A stretch of 35,669 nt of DNA from contig CALJSB010000125.1 of the NCBI GenBank assembly GCA_937976305.1, positions 1-35,669 on the forward strand, read 5' to 3'. Shown piece after piece: positions 16,010 to 22,513 of the stretch; the stretch's first letter is position 1; each line of letters begins with the position of its first letter. A program made the position numbers and the translations under genes. The notes under the pieces are model-generated. The model was given only the letters and a program-made list of their open reading frames with translations, was not told the DNA's origin and did no database searches. Source of the DNA: an uncultured Acidimicrobiales bacterium (lineage in GTDB: Bacteria; Actinomycetota; Acidimicrobiia; Acidimicrobiales; SZUA-35).

Positions 16010-17616
16010 CCCTCACTCCCCTCGCCGTCAGCACTCTCGTCGTCACTGTCAGATGCAGCGTCGTCCGAAGCGGTCGGCGTGGCGCCGCCATTACCGAGGC
16101 TTCGCTCGTAGTCGACAACTGCCTGGATGAACTCAGCAGGCAGGATTCCGCCAAAGCCTGGCATCTGGCCGGCAGCACTAATGCCGCCTCGGCCGTAGCC
16201 GGATCCGGCGTCAGCACCACCAAAGATGAAGTTGTACTGGGCGTAGCTCGTGCGGTCGGGCATGTCGATCACGTTGCAATCGAGTCCGACACGACCATCG
16301 TTGAAGATCAGGTCGCTCTCGTCGAGCGTTGACAAGTCAAGTGGCTCAGGGTTGACGAATCCGTCTGTGCTGTCGTCGGTTTCGGGAATGCCATCTTCGA
16401 CATAGGCATAGGCTTCCGACGAGACACCCTCGGGCTCCCAGAGACTCGAGATGACGTCGCAGCTCGCGAGGTCGCCGTGGGTGTCGCCACCGGACAGAAT
16501 CTCGAAGCGCTCACCGTTGCCGTCGACCGGGTTGCCCGAGTCGTCGAGGCGAACCTCTTCGCCGTCCATGGACAGGTAGAAGAAGCCCTCATCATCAGAG
16601 AGGCCGCCCTCAGGAGCCCACGTGCCGTCTGGGAGCTTCCAGGAATCGTCAGGGAAGCGTTCGTGAAGACCGCCGCACAGGCTGAAACCGATACCGGACG
16701 GATCGCCACCACCGCAGCCGGCGACGCCGACGGCGAGAGGATCGGTACCTGGAGCCCAGGGAACGGTTGGGCCGAGCGACCACCCAGAGGTATGACAACG
16801 CCCACAGCTGAGAGCACCAGCCTGGAAGCCGGAGAAGTAGCCGAGGTTGAATACGGCCTCACCAACGGTGGCGAACTCACCATCGTCGAGTGAGCGCTGA
16901 ATCTCGTCCCGAACTTCGACGGCCAGGGCATCGGCGTCTGCCTGAGCAACCGCCGGATCGGCCGACTCATTGATCACGATCGGGTCGAGGGACTGGACCT
17001 CCAACGTCTGGAGGTACTCCATGGCGTTCTGCACCTGCTGTTCGGTCAGCGGTCCACCGCCGGGGGTTCCCCACGCCGCCATCGGTGAACCGGGGCGGCC
17101 AAAGTTGAGGACGTAGCGAACTTCATCTTCTGAATAGCGGTGGAAGACGTTGTTCAGCGCGGGGGCGGTCCAGTTCGCGTTGGCGATGAACTGTCCGTCG
17201 CCGTCCTGAAGGACGAACGATGCGACACCGCCGACGCCGCCAGCAGCGTGGCAGTTCACGCACTGCGCGGTCTCGACATACACACCTTCACCTCGAGATT
17301 CGAAGTTCAGCTGGTATGCATCGACGGCACCCTCTTGCCGACCCGGCTCAGCGAGCCAGTAGAACGGCAGCGCCACCGAGGTGATGCCGAGGATGACGAG
17401 GGCAAAGCTCAGTGAACGATCGAGCTTGACGCCCTCGAGCTCCTCGTCGGAAAGGTATTCCTTCTTGTTGGCCGCAAGCTCGATTTCAGAACCGAGCTCA
17501 TCACGGGATGAGAAAATGTTGCGAACAAACAGCGCAACAAAGGCCAGGAGGACGATCGCAGCGACGGTGAGACCGATCGCGCGAAAGTCGGCGGCGAACA
17601 TGATCGAAGGTTGCAT
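16006..17616 (-). CDS. Membrane-anchored diheme cytochrome c of the bc complex
   Basis: This is the probable electron acceptor from the Rieske protein, taking the role of cytochrome f or c1. Two helices lie near the N-terminus (about 10-35 and 69-88 from the chosen start). There are two heme c sites: CVNCH at 119-123 with a likely Met ligand in GRPGSPMAAWG (179), and CGRCH at 271-275 with a likely Met in GQMPGFGG (485). Between the second CxxCH and its Met is an insertion of about 200 residues with four extra cysteines. The C-terminus is an acidic Ser/Asp/Glu tail. I chose the ATG at 17616 because it forms TAATG with the Rieske stop. A start eight codons earlier, at 17640, is possible. Gene order resembles clusters in which a diheme cytochrome c follows petB, petD and Rieske genes. 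Confidence 0.92.
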   Translation of the reverse strand: MQPSIMFAADFRAIGLTVAAIVLLAFVALFVRNIFSSRDELGSEIELAANKKEYLSDEELEGVKLDRSLSFALVILGITSVALPFYWLAEPGRQEGAVDAYQLNFESRGEGVYVETAQCVNCHAAGGVGGVASFVLQDGDGQFIANANWTAPALNNVFHRYSEDEVRYVLNFGRPGSPMAAWGTPGGGPLTEQQVQNAMEYLQTLEVQSLDPIVINESADPAVAQADADALAVEVRDEIQRSLDDGEFATVGEAVFNLGYFSGFQAGALSCGRCHTSGWSLGPTVPWAPGTDPLAVGVAGCGGGDPSGIGFSLCGGLHERFPDDSWKLPDGTWAPEGGLSDDEGFFYLSMDGEEVRLDDSGNPVDGNGERFEILSGGDTHGDLASCDVISSLWEPEGVSSEAYAYVEDGIPETDDSTDGFVNPEPLDLSTLDESDLIFNDGRVGLDCNVIDMPDRTSYAQYNFIFGGADAGSGYGRGGISAAGQMPGFGGILPAEFIQAVVDYERSLGNGGATPTASDDAASDSDDESADGEGSEG

Positions 17617-18533
17617 TAGTGACTTGCTGCTCCGATGCAATTCGGACCTTCGGCCTCTTGGCCAGTGGTGTTGATACCGATCGGTGGTCCCTGGATCACG
17701 GTGCCAGTATCGACGATGAGTTCGTTGGCCGCGTTGACCTCCATCGGGAAACGGTCCATGCCTCGAGGAGCCGGACCCCCCTTCTTCTCACCAACACGGT
17801 TGTACTGCGAGCCGTGACACGGGCACTCAAACCACTGCGAGGTGACGCACTCAGGAACACGACAGCCGAGGTGAGGACAGGTCTGGAACAACGCAACGAC
17901 ACCAGCGGTCAAGCCCTGCTCGACCTGGTCGTAGAAGCCGTAACCAGCTGATGCCTTCTCGACGGCGTTGGCGGGGTACTCCGTGACCCACATGCGACCC
18001 TCGGGAACATAGAAGAACCCGCTGCCGGCCTTGATGGCGTCTTCGATGTCGGGGATGCGGCCGACGTTGATTCGTGAGCCGAAACCGCTGGCTCCCTGTG
18101 GCCACAAGAAGGCCAAGCAGGCAGCGCCGAAACCGCTGAGACCGAGACCGAACATGGCAACGATGCCGCGGTTGAGGAACTGACGGCGAGCAACACCGAG
18201 GGTCTCGGGGTCGGGCGGAACGTAGGCGACCGGCGTCGCCGGCCCCGCCTTGACGAGTTCGCCCGAGCGCTCGGCCCGTGCCACAGCTTCGACCTCAGAC
18301 CCGGTGGCACCGGCGACGGTTGACGATTCCTCGTCAGCGCCAACGGACACGAGTTCGGTCGACGAAGCAGCGGCCTCGTCGATGTCGACCGCGCCGCGAT
18401 CGCGCTTCACGGTTTCACCCGCGAGCTCGCCGAAGGCACCTTGTGTGTCTCGACGTCGCAGCGATGAGCTGATGACGCCGAGGCTCAGAAGGGCCAGAAC
18501 GACGACCCCGATGATGATGAGTGTGGTTGTCAT
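17616..18533 (-). CDS. qcrA: Rieske [2Fe-2S] iron-sulfur protein of the bc complex
   Basis: This protein oxidises menaquinol at the outer site and passes electrons to cytochrome c. It has 305 residues. The cluster ligands are C219 and H221 (TCPHLGC) and C237 and H240 (FECPCHGSQY), with C224 and C239 placed for the usual disulfide. A Tat-like motif RRQFLNRG at 116-123 precedes the membrane anchor at about 124-144. Unusually there is also a hydrophobic segment at 4-22, joined to the Tat region by an acidic linker. The protein may therefore cross the membrane twice or carry an extra anchor, as in other actinobacterial QcrA proteins with multiple helices. A good AGGAG ribosome site lies 5 bases before the ATG. 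Confidence 0.95.
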   Translation of the reverse strand: MTTTLIIIGVVVLALLSLGVISSSLRRRDTQGAFGELAGETVKRDRGAVDIDEAAASSTELVSVGADEESSTVAGATGSEVEAVARAERSGELVKAGPATPVAYVPPDPETLGVARRQFLNRGIVAMFGLGLSGFGAACLAFLWPQGASGFGSRINVGRIPDIEDAIKAGSGFFYVPEGRMWVTEYPANAVEKASAGYGFYDQVEQGLTAGVVALFQTCPHLGCRVPECVTSQWFECPCHGSQYNRVGEKKGGPAPRGMDRFPMEVNAANELIVDTGTVIQGPPIGINTTGQEAEGPNCIGAASH

Positions 18534-18546
18534 GATTGCTCCTGTC

Positions 18547-19323
18547 TCAGAGCTCGAAGAAGAGACCGTCTGCCCATGGGAAGACGAAGTTGAATCCAGG
18601 TCCTCGGAAGAACGACCCGATGATGGTGAGTACGGCCCAGAACATCAAGAAGACCGTGAACAAGGTGACGGCGATCTTGCGATCTTCCGGCTTGTTGCTC
18701 GGGTTCTTGTCGATGTAGGGGGCCATGGTGAGAATGATGAGACCGATGCCGGGGATGGTCACACCAGCGACCATGGGGTGGAACATCGTGAGCAGTTCCT
18801 GCAGGCCGAGGAAGTACCACGGTGCCTTGGAGGGGTTCGGCGTCTCGTTGACGTTTGCCAGTTCGAGGAGCGGCGCGTTCACGAAGATCGAGAAGATCAG
18901 CGTGAAGGCGGTGCAGAACAGGGCGGCTCCGAATTCAACGACGATCAGGTGAGGCCAGGTGTGCACCTTGTCGAGCGGCTTCATCTTGATGTCTTGGATC
19001 GAACCAGACTTCACGACGGTGAGGAGGCGTTGGGTGTGTCCGGCCGGACCGGTCATCACTGGCGCATCGGCAACGGCGGTTGCCGCAGCGACGGCGGTGC
19101 CGACGCCAGCAGCCGCAGGGGCGACAGCAGTTGTTGCCCCGCCCTTCTGCTTCGCAGACTTCGAACGCTCGAGCAAGTGAGCAGGAATCTTCGAGCCACC
19201 CTCGCTCGCTGAGTCGGCACTCGCGGCAGCCTCGCCCCCACCATCGGCGGGTGCGTCAGAGGACTCAGCTTTCTTGCGAGCTTCGGCCGCTCGCTTGCGA
19301 AGATGTTCTGGGATCTCAGTCAT
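18547..19323 (-). CDS. Cytochrome b C-terminal half (subunit IV / PetD-like)
   Basis: This 258-residue protein supplies the C-terminal helices of a split cytochrome b, and with them the outer quinol site. The site motif corresponding to PEWY of other complexes appears as KAPWYFLGLQELL at 167-179, followed by FHPMVAGVTIPGIGLI. About three helices are present: 128-149, 184-202 and 217-238. The first 100 residues are an unusual Ala/Ser-rich hydrophilic extension with two copies of a short basic motif, at 4-18 (IPEHLRKRAAEARKK) and 46-61 (IPAHLLERSKSAKQKG). The same motif starts the divergent cytochrome c at 21555. An AGGAG site precedes the ATG. Confidence 0.93.
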   Translation of the reverse strand: MTEIPEHLRKRAAEARKKAESSDAPADGGGEAAASADSASEGGSKIPAHLLERSKSAKQKGGATTAVAPAAAGVGTAVAAATAVADAPVMTGPAGHTQRLLTVVKSGSIQDIKMKPLDKVHTWPHLIVVEFGAALFCTAFTLIFSIFVNAPLLELANVNETPNPSKAPWYFLGLQELLTMFHPMVAGVTIPGIGLIILTMAPYIDKNPSNKPEDRKIAVTLFTVFLMFWAVLTIIGSFFRGPGFNFVFPWADGLFFEL

Positions 19324-19350
19324 GACGAAAGTCTCCTAGAGAGATAACCC

Positions 19351-20142
19351 TTAGAGGGGCCCGGAAATGCCGCCGTCTTTACGGACCCGCCAGAAGTGGA
19401 TGGCCATAAAGATGACGGTAACGAACGGCAAGAGCAACACGTGAAGGACGTACCAGCGCAACAACGTGTCTGTGCCGATGACCTTTCCTCCGAGCAAGAC
19501 GAAACGGACCTGTTCACCGAAGACCGGTGTGAAGCCCATCATGTTGGTGCCCACGGTGACAGCCCACAGCGCAAGCTGGTCCCAGGGAAGCAGGTAGCCG
19601 GTGAACGACAGCAGCAGTGTGAACTGCAAAAGGAACGTACCGATGACCCAGTTGAACTCTCTGGGGGCCTTGTACGCACCGTGGTAGAAGACTCGGGCCA
19701 TGTGCAAGAACACCGAGAGCACCATCAAGTGGGCGCCCCATCGATGCATGTTGCGGACCAACAACCCAAAGGTCACTGAGGTCTGAAGCGTGTAGATGTC
19801 GTCCCAGGCAGCAGCGGCGGTGGGCCGGTAGAAGAACATCAAGAAGATGCCGGTGATGGTCAACAGGATGAAGAGGAAGAAGCTGAGCCCGCCCAAGCAC
19901 AGGGTGTAGCTGACCTTGACAGCGTGGCGCTTCACCTTGACGGGGTGCAGGTGATAGAGCACCGAGTTCATGATCACGTAGGAGCGGTTACGAGGGCTGT
20001 CGGTGTAGCCCTTGCGGAAGACTGAACCGGGACGGAAGATCGAGTTCCACACCTGGCCGCCCTGCACATTGTCGGTCAGCGCGGCAGCCTTGGCTTGGGC
20101 CTTCTCTGCCAGTGTCGGCTTGTCTTGAATTGACTTTGCCAT
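19351..20142 (-). CDS. Cytochrome b N-terminal half (cytochrome b6 / PetB-like) with heme-cn cysteine
   Basis: This is the diheme cytochrome b of the bc complex, 263 residues with four membrane helices. Heme ligands are H133 and H234, and H147 and H249. The spacings of 14 and 15 residues are those of cytochrome b6, not of mitochondrial-type cytochrome b (14 and 14). GYLLPWDQLALWA is the b6-type PWDQ motif. C82 in YTLCLGGLSFF lies exactly where Cys35 of cytochrome b6 binds heme cn. The distances from it to FYRPT and to all four histidines are the same as those I recall for b6. The N-terminus has about 50 extra hydrophilic residues. The ribosome-binding region is a 16-base tandem duplication. 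Confidence 0.95.
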   Translation of the reverse strand: MAKSIQDKPTLAEKAQAKAAALTDNVQGGQVWNSIFRPGSVFRKGYTDSPRNRSYVIMNSVLYHLHPVKVKRHAVKVSYTLCLGGLSFFLFILLTITGIFLMFFYRPTAAAAWDDIYTLQTSVTFGLLVRNMHRWGAHLMVLSVFLHMARVFYHGAYKAPREFNWVIGTFLLQFTLLLSFTGYLLPWDQLALWAVTVGTNMMGFTPVFGEQVRFVLLGGKVIGTDTLLRWYVLHVLLLPFVTVIFMAIHFWRVRKDGGISGPL

Positions 20143-20144
20143 GA

Positions 20145-20176
20145 GGTTCCTGTCGGAGGGGGTTCCTGTCGGAGGA
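20145..20176 (-). repeat. Tandem 16-base duplication of the cytochrome b leader and ribosome-binding region
   Basis: Two adjacent copies of a 16-base unit (GGTTCCTGTCGGAGG plus one base on the plus strand) lie at 20145-20160 and 20161-20176, differing at one base. On the coding (minus) strand each copy carries GACAGGAACC. The AGGA in the copy next to the ATG at 20142 is the plausible Shine-Dalgarno sequence. The duplication therefore gives two ribosome-binding-like cores in the 60-base gap between the ferredoxin and cytochrome b genes. Confidence 0.8.
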
Positions 20177-20202
20177 TTCGAGTACGGGGTGAGAGCTGAG
20201 GC

Positions 20203-20619
20203 TCAGGCGAGGCGCATGCCGTAGCCGTAGCCGTGGGAGGGAGTTCGTTGATGGGCATCGCCGGTGGCGGCCGGGTCGCCGACCTTGCCGAGGATGATCA
20301 CGCCAGTGGGGCAGCGGTCGACGCACAGCGCGCAGCGGGTGCAGACGTCGTCGTCGATCGTGAAGATGAAGGCATCGATGGGGTCATCGCCGGGTCGGGC
20401 AACGCCGAAGGACTCAGCAATCGCTTCGGTGGGCTGCATGTGAATGCACTTCCACGGGCAGATGTCGACACAGCCTTCGCAGGCAATGCACTCGGACTGG
20501 TCGATGTGGATGAACTGCTTGGGCTTGACTGCCTTTGCGAGGTAGTCAGCGTCGACCTCGACGAGCACGTAGTCGTCGCGGAATTCTGGGAGGGGTGGAT
20601 TGGCATCGGTCGTTGTCAT
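20203..20619 (-). CDS. 2x[4Fe-4S] ferredoxin encoded in the bc-complex operon
   Basis: This 138-residue protein has two complete cluster motifs: C44-C47-C50-C54 (CIACEGCVDICPWKC) and C93-C96-C99-C103 (CTRCALCVDRCPTGV). A loop of about 38 residues separates them, longer than in small bacterial ferredoxins. The N-terminal 35 residues and the Gly/Tyr-rich C-terminal tail are extra. There is no signal peptide or membrane helix, so it should act on the cytoplasmic side. It lies 4 bases after the upstream membrane protein gene and 60 bases before cytochrome b, all on one strand. It is thus probably a partner or peripheral subunit of the complex. The partner role is inferred from position. Confidence 0.93.
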   Translation of the reverse strand: MTTTDANPPLPEFRDDYVLVEVDADYLAKAVKPKQFIHIDQSECIACEGCVDICPWKCIHMQPTEAIAESFGVARPGDDPIDAFIFTIDDDVCTRCALCVDRCPTGVIILGKVGDPAATGDAHQRTPSHGYGYGMRLA

Positions 20620-20623
20620 GTCA

Positions 20624-21061
20624 TCAGCCCCTTCTCACCAGTGGACGTCCGTAGGTAGAAGTTTCGACCTCGGTTGATGCCGTTGCCTTCGGCGACTGCC
20701 AAACCTTCCAGAGGTTGGACATGGCGCCGAGGTAGACGATGTAGATCACGGCCGCGATGGAGTCGGAGATCACTCGGAGGGTGATGTCGACGGGGAACCA
20801 GCCGCCCTGGCTCTGCGGAGTAATGAGGCCCCACGCATCCCAGAGGCGATCCGCTCGGAAGCTCCACTCGTTCTCGGCCAGGGTGAGCCACTGGTGCGGC
20901 ACGATGCCGAACACGACAAAGAGCAGGAAGAAGATGTAGGTGGAGAAGAGCATCGCCTCTCCCCACGTCATCTTGTGATCGTCAGCGATTCGCCCTCGGT
21001 ACCACAAAATGCCAAATGCCATAAGGATCGAGGCGAGTATCGAAACGACGAGAGCGACCAC
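20624..21061 (-). CDS. Unknown small membrane protein, first gene of the bc-complex cluster
   Basis: This 145-residue protein belongs to no family I recognise. Predicted helices lie at about 2-20, 35-55 and 93-115, the last two separated by a Trp-rich loop (VPHQWLTLAENEW and RLWDAWGLITPQ). The C-terminus is polar. It has no heme or cluster motif. The frame is open to a TTG at 21079, but CAGGAG lies six bases before the GTG at 21061, so I chose that GTG as the start. Its stop is four bases before the ferredoxin ATG. A role as a docking or assembly subunit for the ferredoxin or the cytochrome b is a guess from position. Confidence 0.82.
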   Translation of the reverse strand: MVALVVSILASILMAFGILWYRGRIADDHKMTWGEAMLFSTYIFFLLFVVFGIVPHQWLTLAENEWSFRADRLWDAWGLITPQSQGGWFPVDITLRVISDSIAAVIYIVYLGAMSNLWKVWQSPKATASTEVETSTYGRPLVRRG

Positions 21062-21554
21062 AGGGGACTCCTGTTGCAAGCCGGGCGTGTACTTCAGGAC
21101 TGCAGCGTGAGCTGCACACCATCAGCGTAGGCGGACGGCCAGCCGCCAGGGTGAACGGGCGACTTTGTGAACGTATGCACAATCTACTCGGCCTCCTAGC
21201 CCACAACGCAAACCGTGTCATGGAATCTCCATACGGTCATTCGACACAAGCTCGATGAGCACCGGCAACAGATCGGCACTGGGGGCGAGGGTGAAATGGC
21301 GAGTGGGGACCCGTGAATCGGCTCCGGGAGGAACAGGAACGAGCGGGGAGTTTGTACCACGCGCGGCGAGGGAAAAGCACCCTCGGGCGACAACGAAAAC
21401 GCACGCGCAGACTTTCTCACCGCCCGAGCATGGTTGCAGCCCTCCGAAGCGCCTACAGTAAGTCGCCGTCTGGCCGATACGGACTCTTCCGACATCGACC
21501 AGCTGTTGATCGCACACCACCTTTCGACCCACCCCTTGTCGACCGAGGATCTCC
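21062..21554. other. Divergent intergenic region between bc-complex cluster and cytochrome c gene
   Basis: About 490 bases hold the start signals of two divergent respiratory transcription units. I see no convincing gene: the open frames here are antisense or out-of-frame extensions of neighbours. A Crp-like inverted repeat is annotated separately at 21165-21182. A hairpin (CGAGGG, loop AAAAGCA, CCCTCG) lies at 21367-21385 and could be in the leader of the plus-strand gene. I could not identify a clear -35/-10 pair on either strand. Confidence 0.6.
21165..21182. promoter_or_regulatory. Possible Crp/FNR-family operator
   Basis: The sequence TTGTGAACGTATGCACAA contains TGTGA-N6-GCACA, one base away from the Crp/GlxR consensus TGTGA-N6-TCACA. 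It is an imperfect palindrome with TTGTG/CACAA arms. It lies about 105 bases before the start of the bc-complex cluster, a reasonable distance for control of that promoter, and about 370 bases from the divergent cytochrome c. Short sites like this occur by chance, so this is a candidate only. Confidence 0.35.
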
Positions 21555-22412
21555 GTGACCGAAATCCCCGCACATCTTCTGAAGCGCAGCCGTGCCGCAA
21601 AGGGCAAAGGCGATGACGACTCCGCCCCGAGCGAGTCGACCGCTGTCACCCCAGCCGCCGAGGCCGACGCCGCACCTGCTGCTTCTGGTCCCCCGGCGAT
21701 CGCTGCGGCCGCTGCGGCCATTCCCGCCGACAAGCCGGCGCCAGAGGCGCCACCGGAGCCCCACTACATCACTGCCGCCAAGAAGCGGAAGAAGATCCCG
21801 GCGTGGGCTCTGCCACTCGTGGCTGCCGTTCCGCTCTGGGCTATTTCATTCGCTGGCACCATGCAGCAACCCGTCGTCGAAGATCCTCTCTTCATTGCGG
21901 CCGAAGACACATACCTGGTTTCCGGCGGCTGCTCTGGCTGTCACGGTGCCGGTGGTGGCGGTGGCATCGGCTACGCCCTCTCCGACGGCTCGCTGATCGA
22001 AACCTTCCCGGACCCTGTCGACCAAATGGTGCACATCGCACGAGGCTCCGCCGCCATCCAGGGCGAGGAGTACGGTGCCGAGCGCTCCGACGGCCGCCGA
22101 CAGTCCGGTTCGACTGGCGCACAGATGCCAGCGTTCGAAACCACGCTCGACATGAATCACCTCGAGCTCGTGGTGTTCCACGAGCGGGCAGTGTTGTCCG
22201 GTGAGGACACCTCGTCCCCTGAGTATCAGGAGTGGATGAACCACATTCGCGAGGAATACGAAGCGGGCGTTTCGGAGCCCATCGATCTCGAGTTCCTTCT
22301 TCGTTGCGCCGACCCTGAGTTGACGCCAGGCGCGACCGGCGAAGGCAGCGATGATGAGGATCATCCTTGCCCCGGCCCTCGTCCGGCCGAAGAAGAAGTC
22401 GCAGCCGGCTGA
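21555..22412 (+). CDS. Membrane-anchored monoheme cytochrome c
   Basis: This 285-residue cytochrome is divergent from the bc-complex cluster. It begins MTEIPAHLLKRSRAAKGKG, a basic motif shared with the subunit-IV protein. An Ala/Pro-rich linker leads to a membrane helix at about 81-103. The heme domain has CSGCH at 126-130 (SGGCSGCHGAGGGGG) and a likely Met ligand at 191 in GAQMPAFETT. The acidic C-terminus has two further cysteines (LLRC and DHPC). It starts with GTG, preceded by GAGGA. It may shuttle electrons from the bc complex to a terminal oxidase. That is inferred from class and location. Confidence 0.92.
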   Translation: MTEIPAHLLKRSRAAKGKGDDDSAPSESTAVTPAAEADAAPAASGPPAIAAAAAAIPADKPAPEAPPEPHYITAAKKRKKIPAWALPLVAAVPLWAISFAGTMQQPVVEDPLFIAAEDTYLVSGGCSGCHGAGGGGGIGYALSDGSLIETFPDPVDQMVHIARGSAAIQGEEYGAERSDGRRQSGSTGAQMPAFETTLDMNHLELVVFHERAVLSGEDTSSPEYQEWMNHIREEYEAGVSEPIDLEFLLRCADPELTPGATGEGSDDEDHPCPGPRPAEEEVAAG

Positions 22413-22413
22413 C

Positions 22414-22425
22414 GCCCGTTTGGGC
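22414..22425 (+). terminator. Weak hairpin after the cytochrome c gene
   Basis: GCCC-GTTT-GGGC forms a 4-base-pair stem starting 2 bases after the stop codon, followed by ATTCTTCC. A second small hairpin (ACCACG, loop CTGACAA, CGTGGT) lies at 22462-22480. Both are short for an intrinsic terminator. Confidence 0.28.
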
Positions 22426-22513
22426 ATTCTTCCCGTCAACGTGCGAAGTGATCGCTGATCGACCACGCTGACAACGTGGTTTCCGCTGCGACGCGTCCCG
22501 CCGTCGACAACTC

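Noticed and set aside
16006..17640. Start of the diheme cytochrome c at 17640
   Set aside because: It is possible, but the ATG at 17616 forms TAATG with the Rieske stop and loses only eight polar residues.
21240..21460. Riboswitch before the cytochrome c gene
   Set aside because: I looked for cobalamin- or nucleotide-type consensus boxes and found only a single six-pair hairpin, not enough for any known class.
21218..21733. Minus-strand gene in the divergent intergenic region
   Set aside because: Its N-terminal half is antisense to the start of the cytochrome c gene. The Ala/Ser-rich product has no recognisable fold.
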